Shown here: piece after piece, positions 10,342 through 21,791 of the stretch
Numbering within the stretch: the first letter of the stretch is position 1
How the letters are laid out: every line of letters starts with the position of its first letter
Origin: Petrosia ficiformis
Lineage: Eukaryota; Porifera; Demospongiae; Haplosclerida; Petrosiidae
Reading direction: 5' to 3'
NCBI GenBank assembly: GCA_947044365.1
Contig: OX345646.1
Location: 5,979,678-6,043,677 of the forward strand
DNA: 64,000 nucleotides
The notes under the pieces: generated by a model
What the model saw: the letters and a program-made list of their open reading frames with translations, nothing else
The model's database searches: none
Told to the model about the DNA's origin: nothing
Made by a program: the position numbers and the translations under genes

Positions 10342-12890
10342 TTAATCACTATCAGTGTCACTGTGGTGTGAAGACGATTCACCATCAACACTCTCAAAAG
10401 AGCTATCTTCAATGAATATTGAATAAGCTGTTTGAGATGATTTGCTGATCATATCGATATCTCCACCACATAGAAATAGTTCCTTTTGACCAACACGCAA
10501 ACAGAAAGCATTCTTAATAGCTGGAAGTGAGCCAGTGCAATTTACTCGTTTCCACTTTTCATCTCGTGGATCAAAAGTGTATATGTGTCCATTAGACCCA
10601 GCACCGGCAACTGTTAGGATAGAGCTATTATAAACACACATGGAAGATCGGGTGTGTGGTACATTTCTATCAACAACTTTCCATAATCCACGAGAATTTA
10701 GCTTAACATTTGCCGTTTGAATCAACCATTCTAGAGAACAATATCGTATAGCCCATCCATCAGAATGAAGGATATACAGAAAACTATCCTCACTAAAACA
10801 GTGAATCATATAACCTGGACGAGGGAGATTTGCTGCTATCTGCCATTGTTTAGTATCACAATCGTATATCTCAATAGAATCCAATAGCTTAGTGAACATT
10901 TTTAACAATGGAGTCATTCCACCCATCACAATAAGATATTTGCCATACCCAACGGCTGCTGCATTTTCACGTGGTACACTCATGGCTGTTATTCGATCAC
11001 CACACCATTTTTCTTGTTGTAGCCAAACATAAACTTCACAACAAATCTTAGCATTATTTGAGCCACCAACTAAAACAAGTTGACCTAGATAGTTGACAAG
11101 GGCATAGTTCTTACATGGGGTGGCAGGTAACATTCTCCAATCTTTAGTAATACGATCATAAGCTAAAACACAAGTTGTGGCTCTACCTATATAAACCTGA
11201 CCCTGTAGACTGACAGCCTGTGCACCTTCAACATGGATATGAGAGTACTGCGGCAAAGTACACCTGTGAACCTCATGAACACTCATTCCAGAACTATCGT
11301 CAATAAACTGACGTTTCTCCTACAGAAAAGGAATATTATAATAATTATTATAATAGTAGATGTTTTACTAACATTTTCAGCATGTTCTATAGTTGGTGGC
11401 ATCAGTTGATTATAGGGAATGCTCTGCAAACTTTGCAGCATGGAAGGGGTGACTGAAACTTCTAAACTTCTATGAGATAAAGGGAATTCGTTCCGTCCTT
11501 CTGACTCTTGGATCTGTAAACGTCTTTCCAACACTTCCTTTTCGTTCTTTAACTGTTCATTTATCTCTTTTAAACGTCGTACTTCTTCAAATAGCATATC
11601 TCTGTCCCTGCAGTTATCAATACTGGATTGAGAAATGGATTGTTGAAATATTCCCATCATGTGATCTGGAGAATTGTTAGGAGGAGATATTGTCTTTACA
11701 GTTCCATCACTACTTATATCAAGTATTTCATCTTCATCAATTCCCTTTGCAGCAGTTTTCTGATCTTCTTTAAATAATGTCATCATTTTCATTAGTTTTG
11801 CCCATTCAATTTTCAATTTGTCATTTTCTTTTCCAAGAAGTTCGTTCTCCTCTTTCAATCGCTCGTGTTTCTTTACGTCAACAAGTAACTGTTGTTCCAA
11901 CTCTGTCTTTTTGTTAATTAATACCGCTTTCTCTATTTCGAAACTGTCATACATCTTCTTAAATTTCAGAAACACACTTTCGTCTTCTTCTAGTATTTGA
12001 CGAAGTTCACTGTTCAATCCTATAGCTGATGGTCGATCAGCTGGTACTGCAGAAAGACATCGCAACACTAGGGATCGTAATACATGACCTTCTGGCACAG
12101 CTCTATCAATATCTTTACTAAAATATTCGAGAGGTGGTCGACGAATATACAAAGTCGGATTATTAGGAGCAGGAATTAATTCAGCACACACCTCTGGAAA
12201 TCGCTCAAGTAAACAATGTAAGATTAAAACACCAAATGAGAATATATCCAAACGAAAACTATATTCCTTTCGGCTCATCTCTTTCTCTTGTGAATCGTAA
12301 ATATAGCCTTTGGCTTCTGGTGGCATATAAATAGCACATCCAGGATTTGCAGTATAGAGATTTATTTCATCTGGGTCGATGGCTTTTGCTTGTCCAAAAT
12401 CCGAAATTTTGGCACTTAAGGATTCTGTGAGGAGGACATTATTTGCTGTGAGGTCACGATGCATGAGTTGAATTTGATGTAAGTATTTCAATCCCTCACT
12501 AACATCATGCAATATGCTACACTTTAGAGATGACGGAAGAGATTCGTTTGGTAAGATTTTACCAAGACAGTAAGGCATTAATTCCATTACAAGTGCTAGC
12601 ATTTTTCTAGCATTCGGTTGACATATACCAATTACTGTAACTATGTTAGGATGACGAATATTTAGAGCTTTATGACACTCTTCAATGAAAGAGTTTCTTG
12701 TCTTTGAACTACCCTGAGATAGGATCGGATAAAAATATTTACATGCGTATTCCTTCCTTTGGTACAAAACAACTTTTACTTCTCCGTATGATCCACTTCC
12801 TAATTCAATCTCTGTTTCTTCTACATTGTCTAACATATTATGATCAATGAGGTTGCTTAGATCCATGCTGATAAGAGCAGCCACTCCCAT
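10342..12890 (-). CDS. Protein kinase-coiled coil-kelch fusion protein
   Basis: Two exons, 12890-11373 and 11319-10342, flank a 53-bp intron and join in frame to 831 aa. Without splicing they look like two separate genes. Residues about 25-300 form a tyrosine-kinase-like (TKL) type domain: glycine loop GSGSYGEV, Lys in YACKYF, HRDLTANNVLL, DFG in ISDFGQAKA, and MPPEA. Residues about 315-490 hold two heptad-rich coiled coils, separated by a Ser/Pro linker. The C-terminal 320 residues carry kelch-type repeats with paired Gly (LVLVGGS, LIVMGGM, LFLCGGD) and spaced Tyr/Trp, forming a partial or full beta-propeller. The key catalytic residues are present, so activity is expected, perhaps as a coiled-coil dimer recruited through the propeller. 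I know no conserved vertebrate protein with this order. It diverges from importin alpha across a 177-bp promoter. Confidence 0.85.
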
Positions 12891-13067
12891 TTCTCTGTGC
12901 AGTCTTTAATGCGCATGCGCAAAAATTCAAAACCACACTGTTTTCAAATCACTTTTTTGAAGGTATGTGAAAAGCAGAGAAGGGCTGCCTATACTCACCT
13001 TTCTCTTTCTTGTTCGCAGGTTAAAACTTACAGCTTTCTGTTCTATAATTATCACATATCAGAAAAT
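12891..13067. promoter_or_regulatory. Bidirectional promoter with an NRF1 site
   Basis: The 177 bp between the kinase-kelch ATG (-) and the importin alpha ATG (+) contains TGCGCATGCGCA at 12910-12921, a perfect 12-bp palindrome matching the NRF1 consensus. NRF1 commonly drives housekeeping divergent promoters in animals; use here is inferred. Confidence 0.6.
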
Positions 13068-15485
13068 ATGCCAACTACAGACAGTAAAGAGAATTTGGGT
13101 CGCTTAAAATCTTTTAAGAACAAAGGCAAGGACACAGATGTGAGTTAAATAACTCTATTTTATTAAACTAATGTTTTTGTTGTTACATATTAGGAAATGA
13201 GACGTCGCAGGACTGACGTGACAGTAGAGCTAAGAAAAGTATGTATTTATTAAATATATTAATATATATTTATTATGCTGTACATGTTCAACTAATTACT
13301 TTCTTATAGGCTCGTAAAGATGAACAAATGCTAAAAAGGAGAAACATAAGTTTGGAATCAGAAACCACGCCTCTGACTGATTGTGGTAACAAGCAAGTAG
13401 AATTGACTATTCCAGCTATTGTTGAGGTATTGATGTGTGTATATATTTCTCTGTCCTTATTAATATTCTATATAATTTATCAGAAAATATTCAGTTCTGA
13501 TGTGGAGACACAAATACTTGGTGTGCAATCAGCTAGGTAATATAATATGTAGTTATTGTGTTTATATTTTCATTAATATTTCAGACGTCTTTTGTCAAAA
13601 GCTCGTAACCCGCCTCTTGATGAAATTATAAAGTATGTTATTAATAATTATTATATTTATGATAATAATTATCTGACATTAGGAGTGGTGTTGTACCCAA
13701 ACTGGTTGAGTTTCTACAGCGTTCTGATATGTAAGATACACACAGTCTCTTGTAATTATAATAATATTTGTATTATAGACAGCAGCTCCAGTTTGATGCT
13801 GCTTGGGCTCTCACAAACATAGCCTCAGGAAACTCAGAACAAACTAGAACTGTGGTTCAATCTGGTATGTGAGATAGACTCTATCATATATATATATATG
13901 CATATATACATGTAGGTGCTGTACCAATGTTCATCACACTCTTGATGTCTCCTCATTCTAATGTTCGTGATCAAGCTGTATGGGCTCTTGGTAACATAGC
14001 AGGTATATATATATACATTATAATTAACATCATTATACTTGTGTTCATGTTTAGGTGATGGATCTGAATGTCGTGACTATACTGTCAGATGTGGTATCAT
14101 TCAACCTCTTCTCTCCTGTATTCAACCTGATATATCAGTAAATATATGTAGGTCATCACTCTGTCTATCTCAACTCTCTTCCTCCATTAACAGGTTGACC
14201 ATTTACGCAATGTTACATGGGCCATTTCTAACCTCTGTCGTAACAAGAACCCTCCCCCAGCCATGGAAACCATTGATCAAGTGAGATTGTTCATACATAA
14301 CAAATATTATTATTATTATTATATTAATTAGCTTCTACCGGTTCTATCACAACTACTGTGTCACAATGACAAGGAGGTTTGTATCTATAAATAGATGTAT
14401 CTATATAATATCTATTTTAACAGGTTGTCAGTGATGCGTGCTGGGCCCTATCATATGTTACTGATGGAAGCGTAGATCGGATTCAAGCAGTTATCAACAG
14501 TTCTGTAGTTCCAAGACTTGTACAACTACTAAGTGCAGGAGACATGAATTGGGTGGTGTGTTAATTAAATTAATTAGTAATTATAATAATTATTATATAT
14601 TGTTATATAGTCACCATCCCTTCGTGCACTTGGTAATATTGTTACTGGTAATGATGAACAGACCCAGCTGGTACTGGACTGTGGAGCATTGCAACATTTT
14701 GAGTCTTTATTACGACATGTTCGTGCAAACATTCAAAAGGTATGATTATAATCATTATATATCAATAATGTGTTGTAATATTGTATATAATTAGGAATCC
14801 GCTTGGACTATATCTAATATCACTGCTGGACAACAGAATCAAATACAATGTGTAATTGACGCTAATCTTGTCTCTCCATTAGTAGATATACTTATGAAGG
14901 TAAATATATACTATATACTATCATTGGACTAATTATATTATACTGTAGGGTGAATTCAAGGCTCAGAAGGAAGCTGTATGGGCGATTACTAATCTTACAG
15001 CTGGTGGTACTGTACAACAAATATTATATGTGTTAGAAATGGGTGTTCTAAAGCCGTTGTGTGATCTCCTTGTTATTAATGATACCAAGACAGTGTTAGT
15101 TATACTAGATGCTATTGGAAATATTCTAAATGTAAGTTAATATACATTGTGTAGTCAGTTATAATTACCATATTCATGTATTAAGGCGGCCAATCAGATT
15201 GGCCAACTTGAGCAGGTGTGTGTAATGATCGAAGAGTGTGAAGGATTGGATAAAATAGAGGCTTTACAGCAACATAGAAATACTGATGTATATCAATTGG
15301 CTTTGGGTATAATCGACAAATATTTTTCTGACGAGGTAAGTCTATCTTTGATTTCATCACTTATTTTATTTCTTATTAAGAATGATGAGGATGTGTCTTT
15401 GGCTCCTACTACAACTTCAGGACAGTTTCAATTTGCACCTTCATCTCAGTCAACTCCTCAAGTGTCTGGTGGATTTAATTTTTGA
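13068..15485 (+). CDS. KPNA2: Importin subunit alpha, KPNA2-like
   Basis: The nuclear import adaptor that binds classical nuclear localisation signals in the cytosol and importin beta through its N-terminus. The start [20 protein letters not shown] leads into an importin-beta-binding domain ([20 protein letters not shown], then LKRRN). Armadillo repeats follow, with Trp/Asn ladder motifs such as [48 protein letters not shown] and [11 protein letters not shown]. The last repeat region has [17 protein letters not shown], and the protein ends GGFNF, as in the KPNA2 class. It is spread over about a dozen short exons with introns mostly of 45-110 bp. Length, about 510-520 aa, is normal. KPNA2-type assignment rests on the IBB and C-terminal signature; a broader ancestral alpha importin is possible. 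Confidence 0.93.
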
Positions 15486-15924
15486 CAACCCCTTGGGACT
15501 TCCATTGACTAATATTACATGTTGCTTGCTATAATATTATCATATTGTTATTCTGTTAGTTTCCTATTGTACATAATTATATAATTATATATGACACAAC
15601 TATAATTGAGTTACATTGTCAAATATAATAGGTTAATTTAAGGGAATATTCTATACAGGAACAGGTAGTCTTGTTTCTAGTACCAAAGGGGTGTGGTAGT
15701 CTGGGAATGAGACCATGCATGTATAAGATGTTGTTTATTTTCAGTATGAGAAAAATAAACAAATCCTTATAAGGGCATTACAATTTTGGCGGGATTTTAC
15801 TTTTGCGCCACAGTTTAAACTGTATAGAACTTCTTCATTGCTCTATTTTTGTTCCTACAGAGACGTCATGTTTCCTGTATGGTGTGTCGTGATATATGAG
15901 TTCTACTAAGCTGTTGATGTGTTG
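15486..15924. other. 3' flank of importin alpha, no gene seen
   Basis: AT-rich sequence with AATAAA-like signals near 15750-15765 and a GGCGGGATTTT E2F-like string near 15790. I see no coding exon or clear repeat. Confidence 0.4.
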
Positions 15925-15925
15925 C

Positions 15926-16172
15926 GAGTTATCGTAAGTAATATCCTTTCCTTTACTCCATACTTAAAATCTGATATGAGACTGAGAACAGAGGACTAGT
16001 GAGTTATCATAAGTAATATCCTTTCCTTTACTTCATACTTAGAATCTGATATGAGACTGAGAACAGAGGACTAGTGAGTTATCATAAGTAATATCCTTTC
16101 CTTTACTTCATACTTAGAATCTGATATGAGATTGAGAACAGAGGACTAGTGAGTTATCATAAGTAAGTAATA
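15926..16172. repeat. 75-bp tandem repeat, about three copies
   Basis: The unit starting GAGTTATCATAAGTAATATC recurs at 16001, 16076 and 16151, with a diverged first copy at about 15927. It marks the start of the gene-poor repeat block. Confidence 0.85.
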
Positions 16173-16261
16173 TCCTTCCTCTGGTGTGAGAGATATAATC
16201 ATAGACACAAAATGTATAACCAGTTTGTATAACTTCCTCTTTCAGCCATGTTTTACTGAGT

Positions 16262-16293
16262 TGAGTTGTGCGCATGCGCCGATTTGAAATCGG
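16262..16293 (+). promoter_or_regulatory. NRF1-like site plus adjacent palindrome
   Basis: GCGCATGCGC lies at 16270-16279 and runs directly into a 15-bp inverted repeat at 16279-16293 (CCGATTT, G, AAATCGG). This looks like a promoter core for a transcript running into the repeats downstream. Confidence 0.45.
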
Positions 16294-16411
16294 TAGAGAC
16301 GGAGTCCACGTTGCTGCGTTTGTAAAGGAAGATCTATCCACTAAAGAAAAGATCTTGGAGAGTTTAGGACACAAAAGAATATATCAATCATTTGGATTTG
16401 GCCGATTATAG
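16274..16411 (+). CDS. Possible 45-aa micro-ORF
   Basis: An ATG inside the NRF1-like site opens a 45-codon frame (MRRFEIGRDGVHVAAFVKED...) ending in TAG at 16409-16411. It is less repetitive and less AT-rich than its surroundings, but I find no family. It could be the first exon of an RNA whose remainder is the repeat block, or chance. Confidence 0.2.
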   Translation: MRRFEIGRDGVHVAAFVKEDLSTKEKILESLGHKRIYQSFGFGRL

Positions 16412-16635
16412 GATATGAAGACATGATGAACCAGTCTTGCGTAACTGATAAAGTTAGTAATTACAAATACACTCATAGTTTTTTTAATTACCAATATTCA
16501 TATAATATTATAATTATTATATTATATATTTCTTCTCTTAGTTGTGATATCAACAAAGAAAGCTACCTTCCAAATGCGACTACATTCTCTTAACTTACAG
16601 ATTATGTACAAGGTCACACAGTGTGATTACAGATC
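16412..16635. other. Unannotated stretch before the 187-bp repeats
   Basis: AT-rich sequence with possible splice acceptors (for example TTTCTTCTCTTAG near 16540) but no recognisable coding exon. Confidence 0.35.
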
Positions 16636-16639
16636 AGTT

Positions 16640-17410
16640 TAATAATGTGGTAAATTACTAGTAACTTCATCTCATGTATTGTATTCTCTAGTTCAGTTGA
16701 CTTGTGAAAAATAGTATGAATTTATATCACTAAATGCTGTCTTGTTTTTTTAGTATTGAGCTTCACTTCGGTGAAGACGGCAGGAAATAAGATAGTAATT
16801 TAATGATATATCTTCATACAATGTTTAACACAATGCAACAGTAACTTCATCTCATGTATTTATCTAATGTATTCTCTAGTTCAGTTGACTTGTGAAAAAT
16901 AGTATGAATTTATATCACTAAATGCTGTCTTGTTTTTTAGTATTGAGCTTCACTTCGGTGAAGACGGCAGGAAATAAGATAGTAATTTAATGATATATCT
17001 TCATACAATGTTTAACACAATGCAACAGTAACTTCATCTCATGTATTTATCTAATGTATTCTCTAGTTCAGTTGACTTGTGAAAAATAGTATGAATTTAT
17101 ATCACTAAATGCTGTCTTGTTTTTTAGTATTGAGCTTCACTTCGGTGAAGACGGCAGGAAATAAGATAGTAATTTAATGATATATCTTCATACAATGTTT
17201 AACACAATACAACAGTAACTTCATCTCATGTATTTATCTAATGTATTCTCTAGTTCAGTTGACTTGTGAAAAATAGTGTGAATTAATATCATTAAATGCT
17301 GTCTTGTTTTTTAGTATTGAGCTTCACTTCGGTGGAGACGGCAGGAAATAAGATAGTAATTTAATGATATATCTTCATACAATGTTTAACACAATACAAC
17401 AGTAACTTTG
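16640..17410 (+). repeat. 187-bp tandem repeat with a UUCG-capped hairpin
   Basis: Four copies, with the hairpin starting at 16761, 16948, 17135 and 17322, so the period is 187 bp. Each unit contains CTTCAC-TTCG-GTGAAG, a perfect 6-bp stem closed by the very stable cUUCGg tetraloop. It is nested inside an outer stem of CTGTC against GACGG, and is followed by GGAAATAAGATAGTAATTTA. The last copy has one stem change (GTGGAG). A TTTTTTAG acceptor-like string precedes each hairpin. Confidence 0.85.
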
Positions 17411-17914
17411 TTTCTAATTGTACAACTGTGGATGCAATGTATCTGCAATATTTTCTAGTCTATTCATATCTTTGTTCAGTTATCATTATCTGAAGAATAA
17501 TCAAGTTTAAGTCGATAGTACCTAATTTCAGATTTCATTGTGAATATTATTATGATAATTTTGTGTAAGCATATTAACGTGTTTCACATCAACATTGACC
17601 TGTTGCGCAAGCCCAAGATCACGTGTTTCACTTCAGTGTTAATCTCTATCTGCCTAAGAACACATTTCTATGTGAATGTTGTTTTTCAAGATGGCTACCA
17701 CTTTGTTATAGTGAAGTTGAAAAGGAGAAGAGATAGGACATGATAAAGATTATGCAAGTAACTCATGTCATTGCTGTTAGGTACTAAATTGTTTTTTTTA
17801 GTTTTACTGATGATGTAGCAATTCTTAACTCAGTCTGTGGAAACATGAATTAATGCTAGACAGGTAATTAAACACTATCTTATTACAAGTTATAATAATG
17901 TATGAATAAGATTA
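17411..17914. other. Spacer between two repeat arrays
   Basis: Contains an unremarkable 67-codon frame at 17540-17743 that I cannot assign, and no clear repeat. Similarity to a retro-sequence remnant was considered but not supported. Confidence 0.3.
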
Positions 17915-19655
17915 GGATGAAATGTTTCTAGAGTTAGATAATGATGTCCTTATTATGTTTCCAAAGTGGTTTTGATCAATAATATTATCTGTTAGAACCG
18001 TGAGCATTTTAGTATTCTCTAAAAATTCGAAATTTTACCCTGAACTATAGCCTTGGTATTGATTTTTCATTGAAAAATCAATCGTTTTAGATTAAGCCAA
18101 AAATGTTTCTAAAGTTAGATAATGGTGTCCTTATTATATTTCCAAAGTGGTTTTGATCAATAATATTATCTGTTAGAACCTAGAGCATTTTAGTGTTCTC
18201 TCAAAATTCGAAATTTTACCCTGAACTATAGCCTTGGTATTGATTTTTCATTGAAAAATCAATCGTTTGAGATTGAGCCGAAAATGTTTCTAGAGTTAGA
18301 TAATGATGTCCTTATTATGTTTCCAAAGTGGTTTTGATCAATAATATTATCTGTTAGAACCTTGAGCATTTTAGTGTTCTCTCAAAATTCGATATTTTAC
18401 CCTGAACTATAGCCTTTGGTATTGATTTTTCATTGAAAAATGTATCGTTTTAGTTTGAGACGAAAATGTTTCTACAGTTAGATAATGATGTCCTTATTAT
18501 GTTTACAAAGTGGTTTTGATCAATAATATTATCTGTTAGAACCGTGAGCATTTTAGTATTCTCTCAAAATTCGAAATTTTACCCTGAACTATAGCCTTGG
18601 TATTGATTTTTCATTGAAAAATCAATCGTTTGAGATTGAGCCGAAAATGTTTCTAGAGTTAGATAATGATGTCCTTATTATGTTTCCAAAGTGGTTTTGA
18701 TCAATAATATTATCTGTTAGAACCGTGAGCATTTTAGTATTCTCTCAAAATTCGAAATTTTACCCTGAACTATAGCCTTGGTATTGATTTTTCATTGAAA
18801 AATCAATCGTTTGAGATTGAGCCGAAAATGTTTCTAGAGTTAGATAATGATGTCCTTATTATGTTTCCAAAGTGGTTTTGATCAATAATATTATCTGTTA
18901 GAACCGTGAGCATTTTAGTATTCTCTCAAAATTCGATATTTTACCCTGAACTATAGCCTTTGGTATTGATTTTTCATTGAAAAATCAATCGTTTGAGTTT
19001 GAGCTGAAAATGTTTCTAGAGTTAGATAATGATGTCCTTATTATGTTTACAAAGTGGTTTTGATCAATAATATTATCTGTTAGAACCGTGAGCATTTTAG
19101 TATTCTCTCAAAATTCGAAATTTTACCCTGAACTATAGCCTTGGTATTGATTTTTCATTGAAAAATCAATCGTTTGAGATTGAGCCGAAAATGTTTCTAG
19201 AGTTAGATAATGATGTCCTTATTATGTTTCCAAAGTGGTTTTGATGAATAATATTACCTGTTAGAACCGTGAGCATTTTAGTATTCTCTCAAAATTCGAT
19301 ATTTTACCCTGAACTATAGCCTTGGTATTGATTTTTCATTGAAAAATCAATCGTTTGAGATTGAGCCGAAAATGTTTCTAGAGTTAGATAATGATGTCCT
19401 TATTATGTTTCCAAAGTGGTTTTGATCAATAATATTATCTGTTAGAACCGTGAGCATTTTAGTATTCTCTCAAAATTCGATATTTTACCCTGAACTATAG
19501 CCTTGGTATTGATTTTTCATTGAAAAATCAATCGTTTGAGTTTGAGCTGAAAATGTTTCTAGAGTTAGATAATGATGTCCTTATTATGTTTCCAAAGTGG
19601 TTTTGATCAATAATATTATCTGTTAGAACCATGAGCATTTTAGCATTCTTGTCAC
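17915..19655 (+). repeat. 181-bp satellite array, locus 1
   Basis: About 9.6 head-to-tail copies with a 181-bp period. Landmarks in each unit are TTTCTAGAGTTAGATAATG, CCAAAGTGGTTTTGATCAAT, CTGTTAGAACCGTGAGC and an 11-bp hairpin stem around an ATT loop (for example 18058-18082). Copies differ by a few point changes. The same family occurs in opposite orientation at 44250-46040, and a copy begins at 63978. Confidence 0.95.
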
Positions 19656-19830
19656 AGAGTTTGATATTTTTTGGAAGTATTTGTTAATTCATATTGATAT
19701 GTAAATACATAATCATAAATTATTTATAAAAAGTAGTTGTTTTTGTATAATAAAGTATTAACTTGTAACAAACTATTGCAACCTAAGGGATAATAATGTT
19801 CAAAATTGAGGCTAATCATATAATAATTAT

Positions 19831-21621
19831 TCACATTGCTGATGACTCTTCATCATCTTCATATAACTCATTGATATCAGATAGTTGTTGAGATGTTTGT
19901 TCACACGAGAGAAGTAGTACTTCTTGTCCTGTCCAAGTGATCGGGTTGACTCTATGGGATAATTATATAAATAGATGGATCTAGACGGATAAATGTATGT
20001 ACTTATAATAATGTAGTAGATCAGTTAGGTGATGAAACTCTGGTTGATTTCTTCCAACAAATTTGTATTCTCCACCAGTTGCCATGACAACATAATGCTT
20101 AACTCTCTCATCAGCTAAAATGGAAGATTATACTTATATGTACATGTATATATAATTATGCATCATTTACTCACTTCTAACGGACACAGTGTATCCCCAT
20201 ACTTTGTAACTTAAACGTACTAAATACATTCCTGGTGGTTTTGGCATCAATATGCTTTCAGCAGTTGGTTTGTCAATGGTTCCTGAAGAATATGTTTGAG
20301 ATAATTATTCTTGTCGTCATCAAATCTTTCCTCACCATGAAACCATAAACTGATGCAGCCATCTTTATCTTTTCCAACTCCTTTTGGAATTTCGTATTCT
20401 TTAAACCATCTAATAGCATGAGACATTGATTTTGGTCTTGTATCTCCAGGTTGTACAAAGCTTGTTTGTCTAAACATTTGTAATTTTTTTGCAGGTAATT
20501 TCTCAACAGGTGATTGCTGAGATGTTTGCACAGGGACTGAAGCTTGTGAGTTCCTCAAAGATCTTTGACTCAAACGACGTTTAATCTCTGATTTCTTTTC
20601 CTCTGGTATACTTTCCAATATCTCTTCTTCAATTCCTCTTCTTTCAGCCAGTTTCTTTGCCTTAATGAAGGAGGCCTTTCTCTGCTGTTCAAATATCTTT
20701 GCTTTTTCTTCAGATTTTCGCCATTGTTTCTAAAGTTAATAAATTATTATTATTATTATTAATATGTGCAATATATACTTACAATAATATCCATTACAAT
20801 ATCAGCTGCTCTTTTCTTGTGCACTGCTTCACTGTGTAACATATTCTCATATAATTCATCAGCTCTACGTCTCTCATAAGCATCTTGTTCTCCAAGCGAC
20901 ATTCTATTTATAAATAGAAGTATTTATTTGGATGTGTGGAGAGGATATAAAGATTACCTTTTCAATAGTACCGATCTATTATCAACAGCTTTATGCCATA
21001 ATGTGACAGTTTTATGCCTCACTACAGGAGAATCGCACTCTAAAACTGAATCAGATTGAGCCACAGGTTGATTATCACTATCCACTACTGTGTGTTGGAA
21101 CTACATCATAACACACTATAATATATATAATAACTTACTATTACCAAGCAGTATATCACGTGTTTCATGTTTAGCAAGTTCTTCTGCTTCTTTACGAAGT
21201 CTCTGTTTCTCTTTTTCTTCATTATCTTTTTCCCTCTTTTGAACAAGCTGTTCATATGGAAGATCATTATGATGCTCTCCCATTACCCACACCCATGGGT
21301 TACCATCAGAACCAAGCATGAAACTGACCTGGAGAGAGACAATGAGGATTGATATACTAGACTAATATATATAAATACTTTAGATTGCTGTTTAGACTTT
21401 GCAGTTCTACTTTTCTCTTTCTTTTCAAGTTCCTCTTCTTTTATTTTCCATTTCCTAACTTGATCTTCTCTTATCTTACGAAATAAAAGCTGCAGAAACA
21501 ACTATTATAATCCAAACACTAAGTATAGTTGCAGATAATATCTTACATCTTTCTGTTCTTCATTAAGTAGTACTAACAGCTCAGGATCGATGTATCCAGC
21601 TTCCAATACTTGTTTCAACAT
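19831..21621 (-). CDS. SH2D4A: SH2 domain-containing protein 4
   Basis: A cytosolic SH2 adaptor of the SH2D4A/B type. The start at 21621 gives MLKQVLEAGYIDPELLVLLN followed by EEQKDLLFRKIREDQVRKWK, the family's N-terminal signature. The family motif PWVWVMGEHH follows, then a long Glu/Lys/Arg-rich helical region. The C-terminal SH2 domain begins AIRWFKEYEIP...WFHG, has the phosphotyrosine-binding Arg in GMYLVRLS, then GYTVSVR and HHLTDLLHYY, and ends in an acidic tail. A 53-bp intron splits the SH2 domain just after WFHG; ignoring it creates a false frame. The single copy predates any A/B split, so the symbol denotes the family. It is head to head with the SH3 adaptor. Confidence 0.88.
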
Positions 21622-21791
21622 GTTTATATGTTTGCAAGCAGCAATGAGCCCCACCCACCCATCACATATATCTTATATAAACGACCACACCCTTTGCTAA
21701 GTGAGTTGGCCATTTTTTTCACCTACATTTGCTTTTGGCTGTGTAGTGTTTTTGTTGTGTCTATCTAGCTGGATACAATATTCATCTTGAA
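21622..21791. promoter_or_regulatory. Bidirectional promoter, SH2D4 / SH3 adaptor
   Basis: 170 bp between divergent starts, with several CCACCC/CCACACCC boxes (21650-21692) that could bind SP/KLF factors. No NRF1 or CRE motif is seen. Confidence 0.4.

Noticed and set aside
10342..11286. A separate kelch gene downstream of the kinase
   Set aside because: A 53-bp intron with proper donor and acceptor joins the frames in phase, and no promoter space lies between them.
17540..17743. 67-codon frame between the two repeat arrays
   Set aside because: No domain, no splice partners, and composition like its surroundings.
20247..20618. SH2D4 frame continuing through EERFDDDKNN
   Set aside because: That segment is a 53-bp intron; removing it restores the SH2 strand with the GMYLVRLS motif.
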